From: JADJTT01 sp049306275
GTDB lineage: Bacteria > Bacteroidota > Bacteroidia > Chitinophagales > Saprospiraceae
Direction: 5' to 3'
DNA length: 64,000 bases
NCBI GenBank assembly: GCA_049306275.1
Contig: JBAQQB010000197.1
Coordinates: forward strand, 62,001-126,000
Shown here one piece after another: positions 8,893 to 17,395 of this stretch. The notes under the pieces are model-generated. The model ran no database searches. It was given only the letters and a program-made list of their open reading frames with translations, and was not told the DNA's origin. A program made the translations under genes and the position numbers. Numbering within the stretch: position 1 is the stretch's first letter; every line of letters begins with the position of its first letter.

Positions 8893-9568
8893 CCGGCTGG
8901 CGCCCGGCTACCGGTCGCGCTATGAAGGCGGGCAGGCATTTTTGCAATATCTCTACGAAGACAGGCTGGAAAAAGCCCTGGAGGGCTGGAACCCCCTGGG
9001 CAAAACCGTGCTGGACATCGGAGCCGGCACGGGCATTTTGTACGACCGCCTGCCACAAGGACAGGACTATTACGCCTGCGATATCTCCGGGGCGATGCTG
9101 GAGCAGAGCGCCGTTCCGGAAGAGCGGCGGCGGGTGGGCGCCCCGCAGGAGTGCGATTTTCCAATATCTTCGTTCGACGCCATATTTGTGCTAGGCGTCA
9201 CGACCTATCTGACGGGGCCGGAGTTGGCGGAAATGATAGGTTTCATTGCAGAAAAGCTGAGGCCCGGCGGCAGGGCGGTGCTGAGTTTCACCAACGGGGC
9301 CTCGCTCGATTTCCGGTTGCGGCAATGGGTTTTGCCAAAGCGGTTGGGTAAGGCATTTGCCATTCACGCTTATACGCCAGAGCATGTTGCAGGCATGCTG
9401 CCTGATACACTCCGGATGGAAGAGATCAAATGGCTGAACGCCACGGTTTTTCCTTTCAGCCGTTTGCTGCCGCGTCTGTCTGTATGGTTGTCCCGCAGGT
9501 TACTGGGCTCCCGAATCATAAAACGATGGATGTGCGGCGATTTTCTGGTGATTCTAGCTCTTCAATAA
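8855..9568 (+). CDS. Class I SAM-dependent methyltransferase
   Basis: A 237-aa protein with the SAM-binding motif VLDIGAGTGILYDRL (motif I), an acidic CDIS motif II, and a post-motif segment around VLGVTTYLTGPELAEMI. There is no signal peptide. The gene overlaps the preceding glycosyltransferase by 38 bp and ends the plus-strand run, so methylation of a sugar or repeat unit is plausible but inferred. Its 3' end overlaps the convergent glycosyltransferase by 15 bp. Confidence 0.8.
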   Translation: MGSQRAQVQSYFDRLAPGYRSRYEGGQAFLQYLYEDRLEKALEGWNPLGKTVLDIGAGTGILYDRLPQGQDYYACDISGAMLEQSAVPEERRRVGAPQECDFPISSFDAIFVLGVTTYLTGPELAEMIGFIAEKLRPGGRAVLSFTNGASLDFRLRQWVLPKRLGKAFAIHAYTPEHVAGMLPDTLRMEEIKWLNATVFPFSRLLPRLSVWLSRRLLGSRIIKRWMCGDFLVILALQ

Positions 9569-10783
9569 GGCTGCATAGGCATTAGCAATGGACGAAGGAG
9601 AAAACAAGTTTTTCCATTTACTGCCGGTTTGTTGCCTGCGCAGCATATCCAGGTCGGGCAAAGGATTTTGCCCAACAATCGGAATGGAAAGTATGCCGGG
9701 AACATTTTTCACCAATTCCAGACCCGGATCATCCGGCGTTTGCAACAGATGCAGGACGGGCCTTCCCGAAACGAGGTAGTCGGCCCATTTGCTGGGCAGT
9801 TGGAAGCTGGTGGTATTGCCCAGCATGACGAGGATGTCCATCTGGTGCATGGCGTCTATGACCTGTTCCCGGGCTACTGTACCATGAAATCGCAGGTGAG
9901 GTTTCAACTGTGGAAAGCGGTCGAAAACGGGCCAAAAATTTTCAAAAACGGTTCCGAAGATATGCAGTGTCCAGTCTTTCCGTGAATGGCTGACTTGTTC
10001 GAAAAATCGGAGAATAGGCTCCGGTTCGCGGATTTTGGGGAAAAAGCTGCCGAAGTAACCTAGTTGGAGAGGAGAGGCGGTTGTTGTTTTTTCAAATGGA
10101 GCGGATCCTGCGGGTGAGGCGACCGGAGGGATGACGTGTAAAGGGGTTTCGGTGCAGATTAACTGATAGGTCTTTTTGAGTCCTTCGTTGGTCACAGCCA
10201 CCAGATCGGCGGCTTGGAGTACGGCGAGTTCAGCGGCACGGTTTTTCTTATCGTAAAGCCAGGGGTTGTTCAGGGGATGGTCGCTTTGCACAAGCGGGTC
10301 GCCGATATCGGCGAGCCAGCGCAGCTTGGGGTAGCGCTTTTTAATAGACATGGCCACCCAATGCGCGCTGAAGGGGAGCGAAACGCTGACCATGGCGTCG
10401 AAGGGCATTTCATGCAGTAGTTCCCGGGCTTTTTTGCGTGCTGGCCTGATCCAGAGCCAGGCGTCGTCGGGCCAGTACCAGGTCTTGAGGGCATAACGGT
10501 TGACCGCAGCCATAAACAATGAAAATTTTCCTGATCTCCCGGGGGCGTCTCTTCTCGGCGCCGCGGGGAAGAGGCCATAGACCGCTTCTTTAACCGAGTT
10601 AAACCCAGCCGGGTGCAGAAAGATGCCATCCTGGGGTGTACTGCTACGCAGATCAGGATGGTGGGAGCAAACAGCGTGCACCTCCCATCCTTGCGCGGCC
10701 CAGATGTGTGCGATGGCCGTCCAGCGATGCGCTCTGGGATTTTGGTAGGGAAAGAAGTGGGGGGTGAGGAGGAGGAGGCGCAT
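9554..10783 (-). CDS. Glycosyltransferase (GT4-like)
   Basis: GT-B type protein of 409 aa. It begins MRLLLLTPHFFPYQNPRAHR, the usual start of GT4 enzymes that read '...PHFxPxxxxxxxR'. Central YFGSFFPKIREPE resembles the GT4 'Y-x-G' donor-domain start, and later segments MDILVMLGN and KWADYLVSGRPVL match the donor-side region. It lacks the clear E-x7-E signature, so donor type is uncertain. It follows the flippase on the minus strand by 2 bp and is almost certainly in the same transcript. Confidence 0.78.
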   Translation of the reverse strand: MRLLLLTPHFFPYQNPRAHRWTAIAHIWAAQGWEVHAVCSHHPDLRSSTPQDGIFLHPAGFNSVKEAVYGLFPAAPRRDAPGRSGKFSLFMAAVNRYALKTWYWPDDAWLWIRPARKKARELLHEMPFDAMVSVSLPFSAHWVAMSIKKRYPKLRWLADIGDPLVQSDHPLNNPWLYDKKNRAAELAVLQAADLVAVTNEGLKKTYQLICTETPLHVIPPVASPAGSAPFEKTTTASPLQLGYFGSFFPKIREPEPILRFFEQVSHSRKDWTLHIFGTVFENFWPVFDRFPQLKPHLRFHGTVAREQVIDAMHQMDILVMLGNTTSFQLPSKWADYLVSGRPVLHLLQTPDDPGLELVKNVPGILSIPIVGQNPLPDLDMLRRQQTGSKWKNLFSPSSIANAYAALLKS

Positions 10784-10785
10784 GG

Positions 10786-12273
10786 TCAGCGAAACAGATT
10801 GGTGATCAATGATCTGTCAAATAGCCAGATGGTTGGAAGATACACAAATAAGGCGGAAATAAGTCCCATGGCCAGGACAGCCAGTGGTGAGGAAAACCAA
10901 TACAAGCACAACAACAAAGCCAGGGAGAATGGAATACACAAAATCAGCCTGCGCAACAGGACCATCAGCAACTGGCGGATATGGATATTTCCCTGCCTCC
11001 TCAAAAGGTTTGACCAGACGGGGAAAAGAAAGCCCATCGCCACTACTTGAGCCAAAGCTGCCGATTCAATAGAAGGTGATTGGTTCAGGAAAAGAACGAT
11101 AGACAGGAAAATGGCGCCGGTAGAAATGAGGTTCCAGAGCAGATTGTAATCGGCTCTTCCTCTGGCCAAAAAGACTCCCGCCCCTGTGTTGGCGACGACT
11201 TTTTCCAATCCCAAAATACCTAGCAGGGAAAGACAGACGCCGGCGCTTGCCCATTGGAGGCCAAAAAAAGCGATAAGCAACGGCGCAGCCAGCATACTTA
11301 TGGCGATCAGAAGGGGCAGGTTGAAGGCTAATAGTGGACGGGTCATTTCCATAAAATAATGATTCAGACGACCGGGCTGATCCTGCAATTTGGCAAAGAG
11401 CGGGAAAGAGACCTTCGTAAAAACCGGGTTGATTTTGGAAAGCGGGGTCATTGCCAGTTCCCAGGCAATAAAGTAAAGCCCCAGATCGTGAGCGCTCAGG
11501 AAACGACTCAGGATGGCTTTATCGAGCACGCCGTGTAGTGCGTAGACCAGGTTGTTAACGGTTTCAAAAGAGGCGAATTTCAACATGGGTTTGACCTGAC
11601 CGATTTGGAAGGTCAAAGAGGGTGCATGATTTTTCCCCAGCCATCCGGAAGCAATTGTAGTTAGCAGTTGCCGGGCGAAGAAGCCCCAGCAGACAGATAA
11701 GGCTCCCCAGCCACGATACGCCAGCCAAACGGAAGTTATGAGATCAGCCAATGCCCCTGCGACCTGGATGAGCGCAAGTTTATCAAACCTCATCTGCCGG
11801 GTGAAAAGCGCCTGAAAGGCATTGCCGGCGGGAGCGAACGTGAAAGATAGTCCGCAAACAAGCAGCAGTGCGGATATTTCAGGCACGTCAAAAAAAGCGA
11901 CCCAAAGGGGGGTGGAGAGGTAGACGCCCGCAAATGTCAGGACGCCAAGCGCCATCTGTATCCAGAAAAGCGTGGAGAACTGTTCCCGGGAAATCTCCTT
12001 TTGCTGGATGACCGACTGCCCGATGCCTCCCGAAAAAACCGGGACGGCGCAGCGCACCACCACCCAGGCCATGGCCATCCATCCGAAATCAGCAGGCGTC
12101 AGGAGACGGGCCAGCCAGACCATCTGCAGAACCTGTAGAATGGCAGCTATTCCAGAGGAAATGGCATTCCATCTCAGGCTCAGGATCGCCCGGTCATTTA
12201 ACCCCTTCAATTGGTTTTTAGCAGACAATTGACCAACTTTGATGGTGGTTAAGTTATCCAAATTCACCAACAT
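10786..12273 (-). CDS. Polysaccharide flippase, MOP superfamily (Wzx/WzxC-like)
   Basis: Very hydrophobic 495-aa protein with about 12-14 predicted helices; no soluble domain. The N-terminal LNDRAILSLRWNAISSGIAA followed by LTPADFGWMAM is characteristic of WzxC/Polysacc_synt proteins. It would move lipid-linked repeat units across the inner membrane for the adjacent loci. The start is uncertain: the ATG at 12273 shares its CATG with the plus-strand start at 12272, and a TTG 16 codons later is possible. A near-consensus -7 element on the minus strand, TAAATTTC, lies at 12293-12300. Confidence 0.85.
   Translation of the reverse strand: MLVNLDNLTTIKVGQLSAKNQLKGLNDRAILSLRWNAISSGIAAILQVLQMVWLARLLTPADFGWMAMAWVVVRCAVPVFSGGIGQSVIQQKEISREQFSTLFWIQMALGVLTFAGVYLSTPLWVAFFDVPEISALLLVCGLSFTFAPAGNAFQALFTRQMRFDKLALIQVAGALADLITSVWLAYRGWGALSVCWGFFARQLLTTIASGWLGKNHAPSLTFQIGQVKPMLKFASFETVNNLVYALHGVLDKAILSRFLSAHDLGLYFIAWELAMTPLSKINPVFTKVSFPLFAKLQDQPGRLNHYFMEMTRPLLAFNLPLLIAISMLAAPLLIAFFGLQWASAGVCLSLLGILGLEKVVANTGAGVFLARGRADYNLLWNLISTGAIFLSIVLFLNQSPSIESAALAQVVAMGFLFPVWSNLLRRQGNIHIRQLLMVLLRRLILCIPFSLALLLCLYWFSSPLAVLAMGLISALFVYLPTIWLFDRSLITNLFR
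12234..12241 (+). promoter_or_regulatory. Candidate Bacteroidota promoter for the FemAB/GNAT-like gene
   Basis: CAACTTTG differs by one base from TAnnTTTG and lies 19 bp after TTGG (12211-12214). The implied transcription start is near 12248, which favours the ATG at 12272 as the translation start. It lies inside the first codons of the divergent flippase gene. Confidence 0.45.
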
Positions 12274-13234
12274 GCCCCCCGCTGATCCAAAAGAAATTTA
12301 CGCCAGCCTGGCTTTGAAGGAGTCTTTCCCCTTCCACGGCCAGCCCTGGTGGCTGGATGCCGTCTGCGGGCCGGAAGGCTGGGGGGCTGCTATCGCCTTT
12401 GATGATGATGGGAGCCCTATCGGGGCATTGCCCTTTGGGAAGACGCTTGGGAAGGGATTTTCCTTAATTAGAATGCCACGTTTTTCTTCCTACCATTATA
12501 TCTGGCTTCAGGATATGAACGCTACCCGGAATGTCAGCAAATACCATTGGGAACACAGGATATTGAACGATCTGATAGGACAAATTCCCAAGTTCTGGAT
12601 AGTCGGCCAGCAATACACCCCTTCCTTCTCAAATGGTTTGCCCTTCGCCAATGCAGGTTTTCGCCTCCTGGTAAGATATACCTACCAGATTGAGCCGAAC
12701 CATGGGATTGACCAGTTGTGGCAGAACATGGAGTCTGCTTCGCGAAACCTCATTAGAAAAGCCAAAGGGTTGGTCAGGATCAGCACTGACGCAACGCCGG
12801 CAGAGTTATTTGGTATTATCGAATTGAGTTATACCCGCAAGGGGAAGAAATGCCCCTTCCGGTTCGAAGATCTTTTGGCGATTGATTCGCTGTTGGAGGC
12901 CCGAAATATGCGCACTATCTATAAAGCTACAGATGAAGAGGGTAAAATACATGCCGCTTCTTATGTTGTATGGGATACCAGTATGGCGCATGGTTTATTA
13001 AGTGGGCTGCACCCTGGCTTTCGCCAAAGCGGCGCCTTGTACCGGATTTATTGGCATGCTATAAAAGATGCCCTGAAGAGAAAAACAGGGTTCGACTTCG
13101 AAGGCTCCATGCACCCGCCCATCGAACGCGTGTTCCGCTCCTTCGGCGCCCGGCGCGTGCCCTACCTGCGGGTCGTCCGCTACCGGAACCGCCTCTTTGA
13201 GGCGATGGCCGTTTTACTCGGCAAAAATCATTGA
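12272..13234 (+). CDS. FemAB/GNAT-fold acyltransferase-like protein (BioF2-like)
   Basis: A 320-aa protein with two tandem GNAT-like halves, as in the FemAB and 'acetyltransferase involved in cellulose biosynthesis' groups. Supporting segments are FHGQPWWLDAVCG near the start, YTYQIEPNHGIDQLWQNM, SRNLIRKAKG in the middle, and ASYVVWDTSMAHGLLSGLHP with GFDFEGSMHPPIERVFRSFG at the end. The last is the usual 'FDFEGS' block. It may acylate or aminoacylate a sugar in the local polysaccharide; that is inference. An in-frame ATG at 12242 is possible, but a promoter-like element at 12234 supports 12272. Confidence 0.7.
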   Translation: MPPADPKEIYASLALKESFPFHGQPWWLDAVCGPEGWGAAIAFDDDGSPIGALPFGKTLGKGFSLIRMPRFSSYHYIWLQDMNATRNVSKYHWEHRILNDLIGQIPKFWIVGQQYTPSFSNGLPFANAGFRLLVRYTYQIEPNHGIDQLWQNMESASRNLIRKAKGLVRISTDATPAELFGIIELSYTRKGKKCPFRFEDLLAIDSLLEARNMRTIYKATDEEGKIHAASYVVWDTSMAHGLLSGLHPGFRQSGALYRIYWHAIKDALKRKTGFDFEGSMHPPIERVFRSFGARRVPYLRVVRYRNRLFEAMAVLLGKNH

Positions 13235-13236
13235 TC

Positions 13237-14283
13237 ATGGACCCTGCATTTCCCTTCGAACAAAGCGCACGCGCCGCACTCAACTGGATCGCACGAAGTA
13301 TCGACGCCAACGAAGGGCGCGGTTCGTCTGCTCACCTCTTTCTGGGGAAATGGTCGCCTCCCTATCCCGAAACCACGGGCTATCTCATCGAAACGCTGCT
13401 CGACTACTCCGCTTTTCTCGACGAATCCCGCTGGCGGGATTACGCCCTCCACTGCGGCGAATGGCTTCTCTCTGTTCAACACGCAGACGGCAGCTTCCCC
13501 TCGCTTTACGCTAATTCCGGCCAACCCAGCGTCTTCAACACCGGCATGATCCTCTTCGGACTGGCCCGTTTATATGAAATTGAAGTGGAAAAATACTCGG
13601 CGCCCCTCCGCCGCGCCACCGCCTGGATGCTCTCCCAACTGGAAGACGACGGCTCCTGGACGGGCTATTCCTACGTTCCCGGATTCATCCCCTCCTACTA
13701 CACCCGGGCTGTATGGGGCGTCCTGGAAGCCGGCCGCACCCTCGGTGATCCGGCCGCCAGTGCTGCCATGGACAAGGCGCTCTCTTTCTATGCTAACCGG
13801 TTTAAAGAAAACGGCTTCGTCAAGGATTGGGGCTTCCATCCCGGTAAACCGGCATTCACCCACACTATCGCCTATACCTGGCGCGGCTTCTGGGAGGCGG
13901 CAAGCCTGCTGCAACGGCCGGATATTCTGCAAAAGGTTCAAAACGGACTTGCCGTGTTGGGTGACATGGAGCAACTCCCCGGCAGGATCGCCACTGACGG
14001 CTCACCCGATTTTTCCTTCTTCTGCCTCACGGGAAATGCCCAGCTCAGCGTGCTGGCCGCCAGGATTTTTGAACACACCGGCGACGAGCGTTTTTTGAAA
14101 ATGGCGGAACGGTTTTTTCTGGAAACGGCCGCCCATCAGGTGAAAAGAACGAAGAGCGCCTACTACGGCGGCATCGCCGGGTCTCACCCGCTATGGGGTC
14201 CTTACCAGCGGATGCGCTACCCCAACTGGGCCGCGAAATTCTTCCTCGACGCCTGCCTGCTGCTGTGGCGGCGCACTAAATAG
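13237..14283 (+). CDS. Predicted alpha/alpha-toroid protein of polysaccharide locus, unknown function
   Basis: A 348-aa protein without signal peptide. It is built of repeated helical pairs with glycine and aromatic loops such as HADGSFPSLY, EDDGSWTGYSY and YPNWAAKFFLDACL. That pattern resembles six-barrel toroids (squalene-cyclase-like, GlcNAc 2-epimerase-like or polysaccharide lyase helical domains). No catalytic motif could be assigned. It starts 2 bp after the FemAB-like gene and is likely cotranscribed. The 3' end overlaps the convergent RND gene by 8 bp. A role in modifying surface sugar is only an inference from position. Confidence 0.6.
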   Translation: MDPAFPFEQSARAALNWIARSIDANEGRGSSAHLFLGKWSPPYPETTGYLIETLLDYSAFLDESRWRDYALHCGEWLLSVQHADGSFPSLYANSGQPSVFNTGMILFGLARLYEIEVEKYSAPLRRATAWMLSQLEDDGSWTGYSYVPGFIPSYYTRAVWGVLEAGRTLGDPAASAAMDKALSFYANRFKENGFVKDWGFHPGKPAFTHTIAYTWRGFWEAASLLQRPDILQKVQNGLAVLGDMEQLPGRIATDGSPDFSFFCLTGNAQLSVLAARIFEHTGDERFLKMAERFFLETAAHQVKRTKSAYYGGIAGSHPLWGPYQRMRYPNWAAKFFLDACLLLWRRTK

Positions 14284-16549
14284 CCGTGCTTATTTCCTGC
14301 TTCGGCGTTTTCTCCGGCGCCAGCCAGTGCAACAGCGGCGGGATCAGCAACAGGTCGCATACTACCGCGCTGACCAGGGTGGCGCTGATCAGCAAGCCGA
14401 TCGTGACGCTGGGCGGATGGATCGAGAACAACATGACCAGAAAGCCTGCGAACAGCAAGAGCGTGGTCAGCACAATGGCCTTGCCGGTCTCCACGAAAGT
14501 AATGCGGATGGCCTCGTCCTGCGGCAGGCCCTTCGCCAGCGCCAGCCTGTATTTGCTCAGAAAATGAATGGTGTCGTCGACCGCGATGCCGAAAATGACC
14601 GAAAAGACGATCGACACCCCGGCTTCCAGCTCAATGCCGAAATAGCCCAGTATCGCCCCTGCCACCAGCAAGGGAACGAGGTTGGGAATGAGGGAGACGG
14701 CCACCATCCTGATATCGCGGAAGAGCAGGCCCATCATGATGGCTACGATCAGGATGGCGAGTCCCATACCTTGTATCAGGCTGCTTCTGACGTATTCCGA
14801 ATTTTTATCCACAATCAGCCCCGTGCCGGTGATGCGCACCGAAATTTTATCCTGATCCGTGTTGGCAGCTACCCACTGGTTAATGGCCGCATTCATGATC
14901 TTGATGCTGTCGGCGCCCACGTCGAGCAGCCGGGCGGTGATGCGCGCCTTCTGCCCGTCGCGGCTGATGAGCACGTTGGCGCCGGTGCGGGGCATGTCTT
15001 CCACCAGGCGTTTGTAGCGGTTGTACTCCGCCTCGCTTTCGGGAAACCGGTACTCCTTCGCCTGGTTGCCGTGAAATAGCTGATGCATGCTCTTGTAGGC
15101 CGTCGCCATGGAAGCCACGGCCCTGATGGGCTCGTATTGCTTCACATGGTCCTCCACCATGCTGATCTGGCGCATGACTTCGTAATCGGTGGCCTTGTGC
15201 GGGGGCTTCACCGTAATGGCCACCTCCATGGGCCTGAATCCGGTAAATTTTTCTTCGAAAAATTTGAAATCGGCCGTAATCTTCTCCCCTCTGGGCAAAT
15301 TCCGGATCAGGGTGTAGTTTGTGGTGATCTGTGCGATGCCGATCAGGCATACTGTCAGGAATGCCAGGGAAGCCCAACCGATCTGCCGGGGCTTCTCCCT
15401 GGTGAAGCGGAAAAGCTGCTCCATCCGTCTGTTCCAGAAATTGTCGACCGTGCCGATTTTGACAATCTGGTCGGCGTGGAAAAGGGAGAGCAGGGAAGTG
15501 GTGAAAAACAGTACCGTGACATAGGCGATCAGCACGCCCGCCGCCGAGTTGAGGCCGAAGTCGCGAATGGGCTCTATGCGGCTTGTCACCAGGCTGAGGA
15601 ACCCCACCGCCGTCGTGGCCGATGTGAGAAAAGTCGCTAACCCGATTTCCTTGACCGTGGTCTTGATGGCCGTGGGCCTGGGATTCCCCTTCTGCAACTC
15701 GTCGATGTATTTCGACATGATGTGTATGACATCGGATGTGCCAACGATGAGCATCAGCACGGGGTAGAGCGCTGCCATGGCGCTGAGCTCGCGCCCCGTC
15801 GCCGCCAGGAAGCCCATGAAGAGCAATAAGCCCAACCCAATCGAGGCAATGGAGACCACAATGCCCCAAAACCGGCGGAAAATGGCCGCCATGACCAGGC
15901 TGACGAGCAGGCCCGCGATCAGGGACGACACCAGTACTTCCCTTTTTTGCATCTCCACCAGCTCTTTCTGGAAGTAAGCCCGGCCCAGGAAGTGGTAGTC
16001 TTCGAAAGCATACCCTTCGACCTGCCGCTCCAGCGCCTTCATCAGCTCGTCAGATTGGGACAGGGTGATGTTGGGGATGGTCTTGAGGTAGACCACCAGG
16101 GCCGTGCCCTCCGGGTCGATCAGGTTGTAGACCAGGCGGTCGTCGGCGAGCGCCTTTTTGCGGTCGGAGGGAAAGCGGCCGGGGTCGTCGAGGTGAACCG
16201 CCGGAATGGTGGTGAGCCCAAACGGCGTTTTTAGCGGGTAGGAGAACTGGGTGAGCGAAAAACTCTCCTCCACATGTGGCAGTTGCCTCGCCTTCAGGCT
16301 GAAATCGTGGGCACGGGCGAGAAAGGAAGAGTCGAACACGCCTTCCTTCCGCTCCAATGCGACGAGCAAAAAGTTGTCGTCCGTTTCAAACTCCTCGACA
16401 AATTCCCTGAAAAAGGCCAGGTCTTTATCGCCACGGGGAAAAAACTGCTCGAAGTCGAAAGAGAAACGCAGCTGAGGGATCAGGAAGGCGCTGATTAGCG
16501 CGAGGATACCGAAAATGATAAAAGAGGCAATCTGAAACGGGCGACTCAT
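14276..16549 (-). CDS. RND superfamily exporter, MMPL/HpnN-like
   Basis: A 757-aa membrane protein with the duplicated RND layout: one helix, a large periplasmic loop, five or six helices, then the same again. Conserved spots are the SLTQFSYPLKTPFG region of loop 1, YPVLMLIVGTSDVIHIMSKY at the start of the first helix cluster, and SIVFSVIFGIAVDDTIHFLS in the second, the G-x-x-x-D-D/S-x-x-H pattern of proton-relay helices. It may export a lipid or hydrophobic compound. No membrane-fusion or outer-membrane partner is next to it. It diverges from the RsmI-like gene 64 bp away. Confidence 0.85.
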   Translation of the reverse strand: MSRPFQIASFIIFGILALISAFLIPQLRFSFDFEQFFPRGDKDLAFFREFVEEFETDDNFLLVALERKEGVFDSSFLARAHDFSLKARQLPHVEESFSLTQFSYPLKTPFGLTTIPAVHLDDPGRFPSDRKKALADDRLVYNLIDPEGTALVVYLKTIPNITLSQSDELMKALERQVEGYAFEDYHFLGRAYFQKELVEMQKREVLVSSLIAGLLVSLVMAAIFRRFWGIVVSIASIGLGLLLFMGFLAATGRELSAMAALYPVLMLIVGTSDVIHIMSKYIDELQKGNPRPTAIKTTVKEIGLATFLTSATTAVGFLSLVTSRIEPIRDFGLNSAAGVLIAYVTVLFFTTSLLSLFHADQIVKIGTVDNFWNRRMEQLFRFTREKPRQIGWASLAFLTVCLIGIAQITTNYTLIRNLPRGEKITADFKFFEEKFTGFRPMEVAITVKPPHKATDYEVMRQISMVEDHVKQYEPIRAVASMATAYKSMHQLFHGNQAKEYRFPESEAEYNRYKRLVEDMPRTGANVLISRDGQKARITARLLDVGADSIKIMNAAINQWVAANTDQDKISVRITGTGLIVDKNSEYVRSSLIQGMGLAILIVAIMMGLLFRDIRMVAVSLIPNLVPLLVAGAILGYFGIELEAGVSIVFSVIFGIAVDDTIHFLSKYRLALAKGLPQDEAIRITFVETGKAIVLTTLLLFAGFLVMLFSIHPPSVTIGLLISATLVSAVVCDLLLIPPLLHWLAPEKTPKQEISTAI

Positions 16550-16613
16550 ATATTTGCTGTATATTCTGGCAGTGAAACCAGATTTTATTCAAAAGGTTCT
16601 TACCGATCAGACC

Positions 16614-17327
16614 ATGAAGACAGGTACGCTTTTTCTCCTTCCCTCCCCCTTGGGCGAGGATTCGGCCCAGCCCCTTTCCCCTCAGGTAGCGGAAACTGCC
16701 GGGCGCTTGAAATATTTTGTCGTGGAAAGGGCAAGGACGGCCAGAAAGGTCCTGAAAGACCTCGGCTACTCCCTCCCGCTCCGCGAAGCGGAGATGATCG
16801 AGCTCGACGACCGCACGCCGGAGGGGGAACTGGAGGTATTTCTGAAAGTCTTGCTTCAGGGCCACTCTGTTGGGGTGTTTTCAGAAGCTGGCTGTCCGGG
16901 CGTAGCCGATCCCGGGGCCCGGGCTGTGAGTTGGGCGCACCGGCACGGCATCCGGGTGGTACCGCTAGTCGGGCCTTCCAGCCTGCTGCTTGCCCTGATG
17001 GCATCGGGGCTCAACGGTCAGTCTTTTTGTTTTCACGGCTATCTCCCGCAGAACAGGGGTGACCTGTCTCACCAATTGCACAAATTGGAACGCCAGTCCT
17101 CAGCACTGGGGCAGACCCAGCTTTTCATCGAAACCCCTTACCGAAACGAAGCGCTTTTGGAAACCCTCCTCCAAAGCCTCCATCCAACTACCCGTCTCTG
17201 TATCGCCGCCGATCTGACCCTGGCGACCGAATACATCGCCACCAAAACGGTGAAGGAGTGGAAAAGCGATCCGCCCCCGCCTTTGAGCAAGCGGCCGGCT
17301 GTATTTCTTTTCCTGGCGACCACTTAG
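16614..17327 (+). CDS. RsmI-like SAM methyltransferase (tetrapyrrole methylase fold)
   Basis: A 237-aa protein of the tetrapyrrole methylase superfamily. TLFLLPSPLGE occupies the first strand, SEAGCPGVADPGARAV is the conserved GxPxxxDPG-type loop, and VPLVGPSSLLLALMASGLNG matches the RsmI P-G-x-S-A block. IETPYRNEALLE is also family-typical. It is shorter than RsmI (about 280 aa), like the second RsmI paralogue common in Bacteroidota. The exact rRNA target is therefore unassigned. The ATG at 16614 is preferred because the upstream 20 codons are not family sequence. The stop codon lies inside the inverted repeat at 17322-17346. Confidence 0.82.
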   Translation: MKTGTLFLLPSPLGEDSAQPLSPQVAETAGRLKYFVVERARTARKVLKDLGYSLPLREAEMIELDDRTPEGELEVFLKVLLQGHSVGVFSEAGCPGVADPGARAVSWAHRHGIRVVPLVGPSSLLLALMASGLNGQSFCFHGYLPQNRGDLSHQLHKLERQSSALGQTQLFIETPYRNEALLETLLQSLHPTTRLCIAADLTLATEYIATKTVKEWKSDPPPPLSKRPAVFLFLATT

Positions 17328-17346
17328 TTTTATTTTCAAACTAAGT
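17322..17346 (+). terminator. AT-rich 9-bp inverted repeat after the RsmI-like gene
   Basis: ACTTAGTTT (17322-17330) and AAACTAAGT (17338-17346) form a perfect stem with a 7-nt loop and contain the upstream gene's TAG stop. A weak T run follows at 17353-17357. It may be a terminator or part of the regulatory region of nadA; the stem is AT-rich and the call is tentative. Confidence 0.4.
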
Positions 17347-17360
17347 AAACTATTTTTACT
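17344..17360. promoter_or_regulatory. 17-bp palindrome overlapping the nadA promoter (possible operator)
   Basis: AGTAAACTATTTTTACT has perfect 6-bp arms (AGTAAA/TTTACT) around 5 nt and ends on the first base of the -7 element. A repressor bound here would block the promoter. NAD-biosynthesis repressors such as NrtR are known for several phyla, but assigning one here is speculation. Confidence 0.45.
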
Positions 17361-17367
17361 ATCTTTG
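17360..17367 (+). promoter_or_regulatory. Bacteroidota -7 promoter element for nadA
   Basis: TATCTTTG matches TAnnTTTG exactly and lies 28 bp before the nadA ATG, inside a 68-bp gap after the upstream gene. Confidence 0.7.
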
Positions 17368-17395
17368 CGTTAAAGCAGTAAACAACACAGACCAT

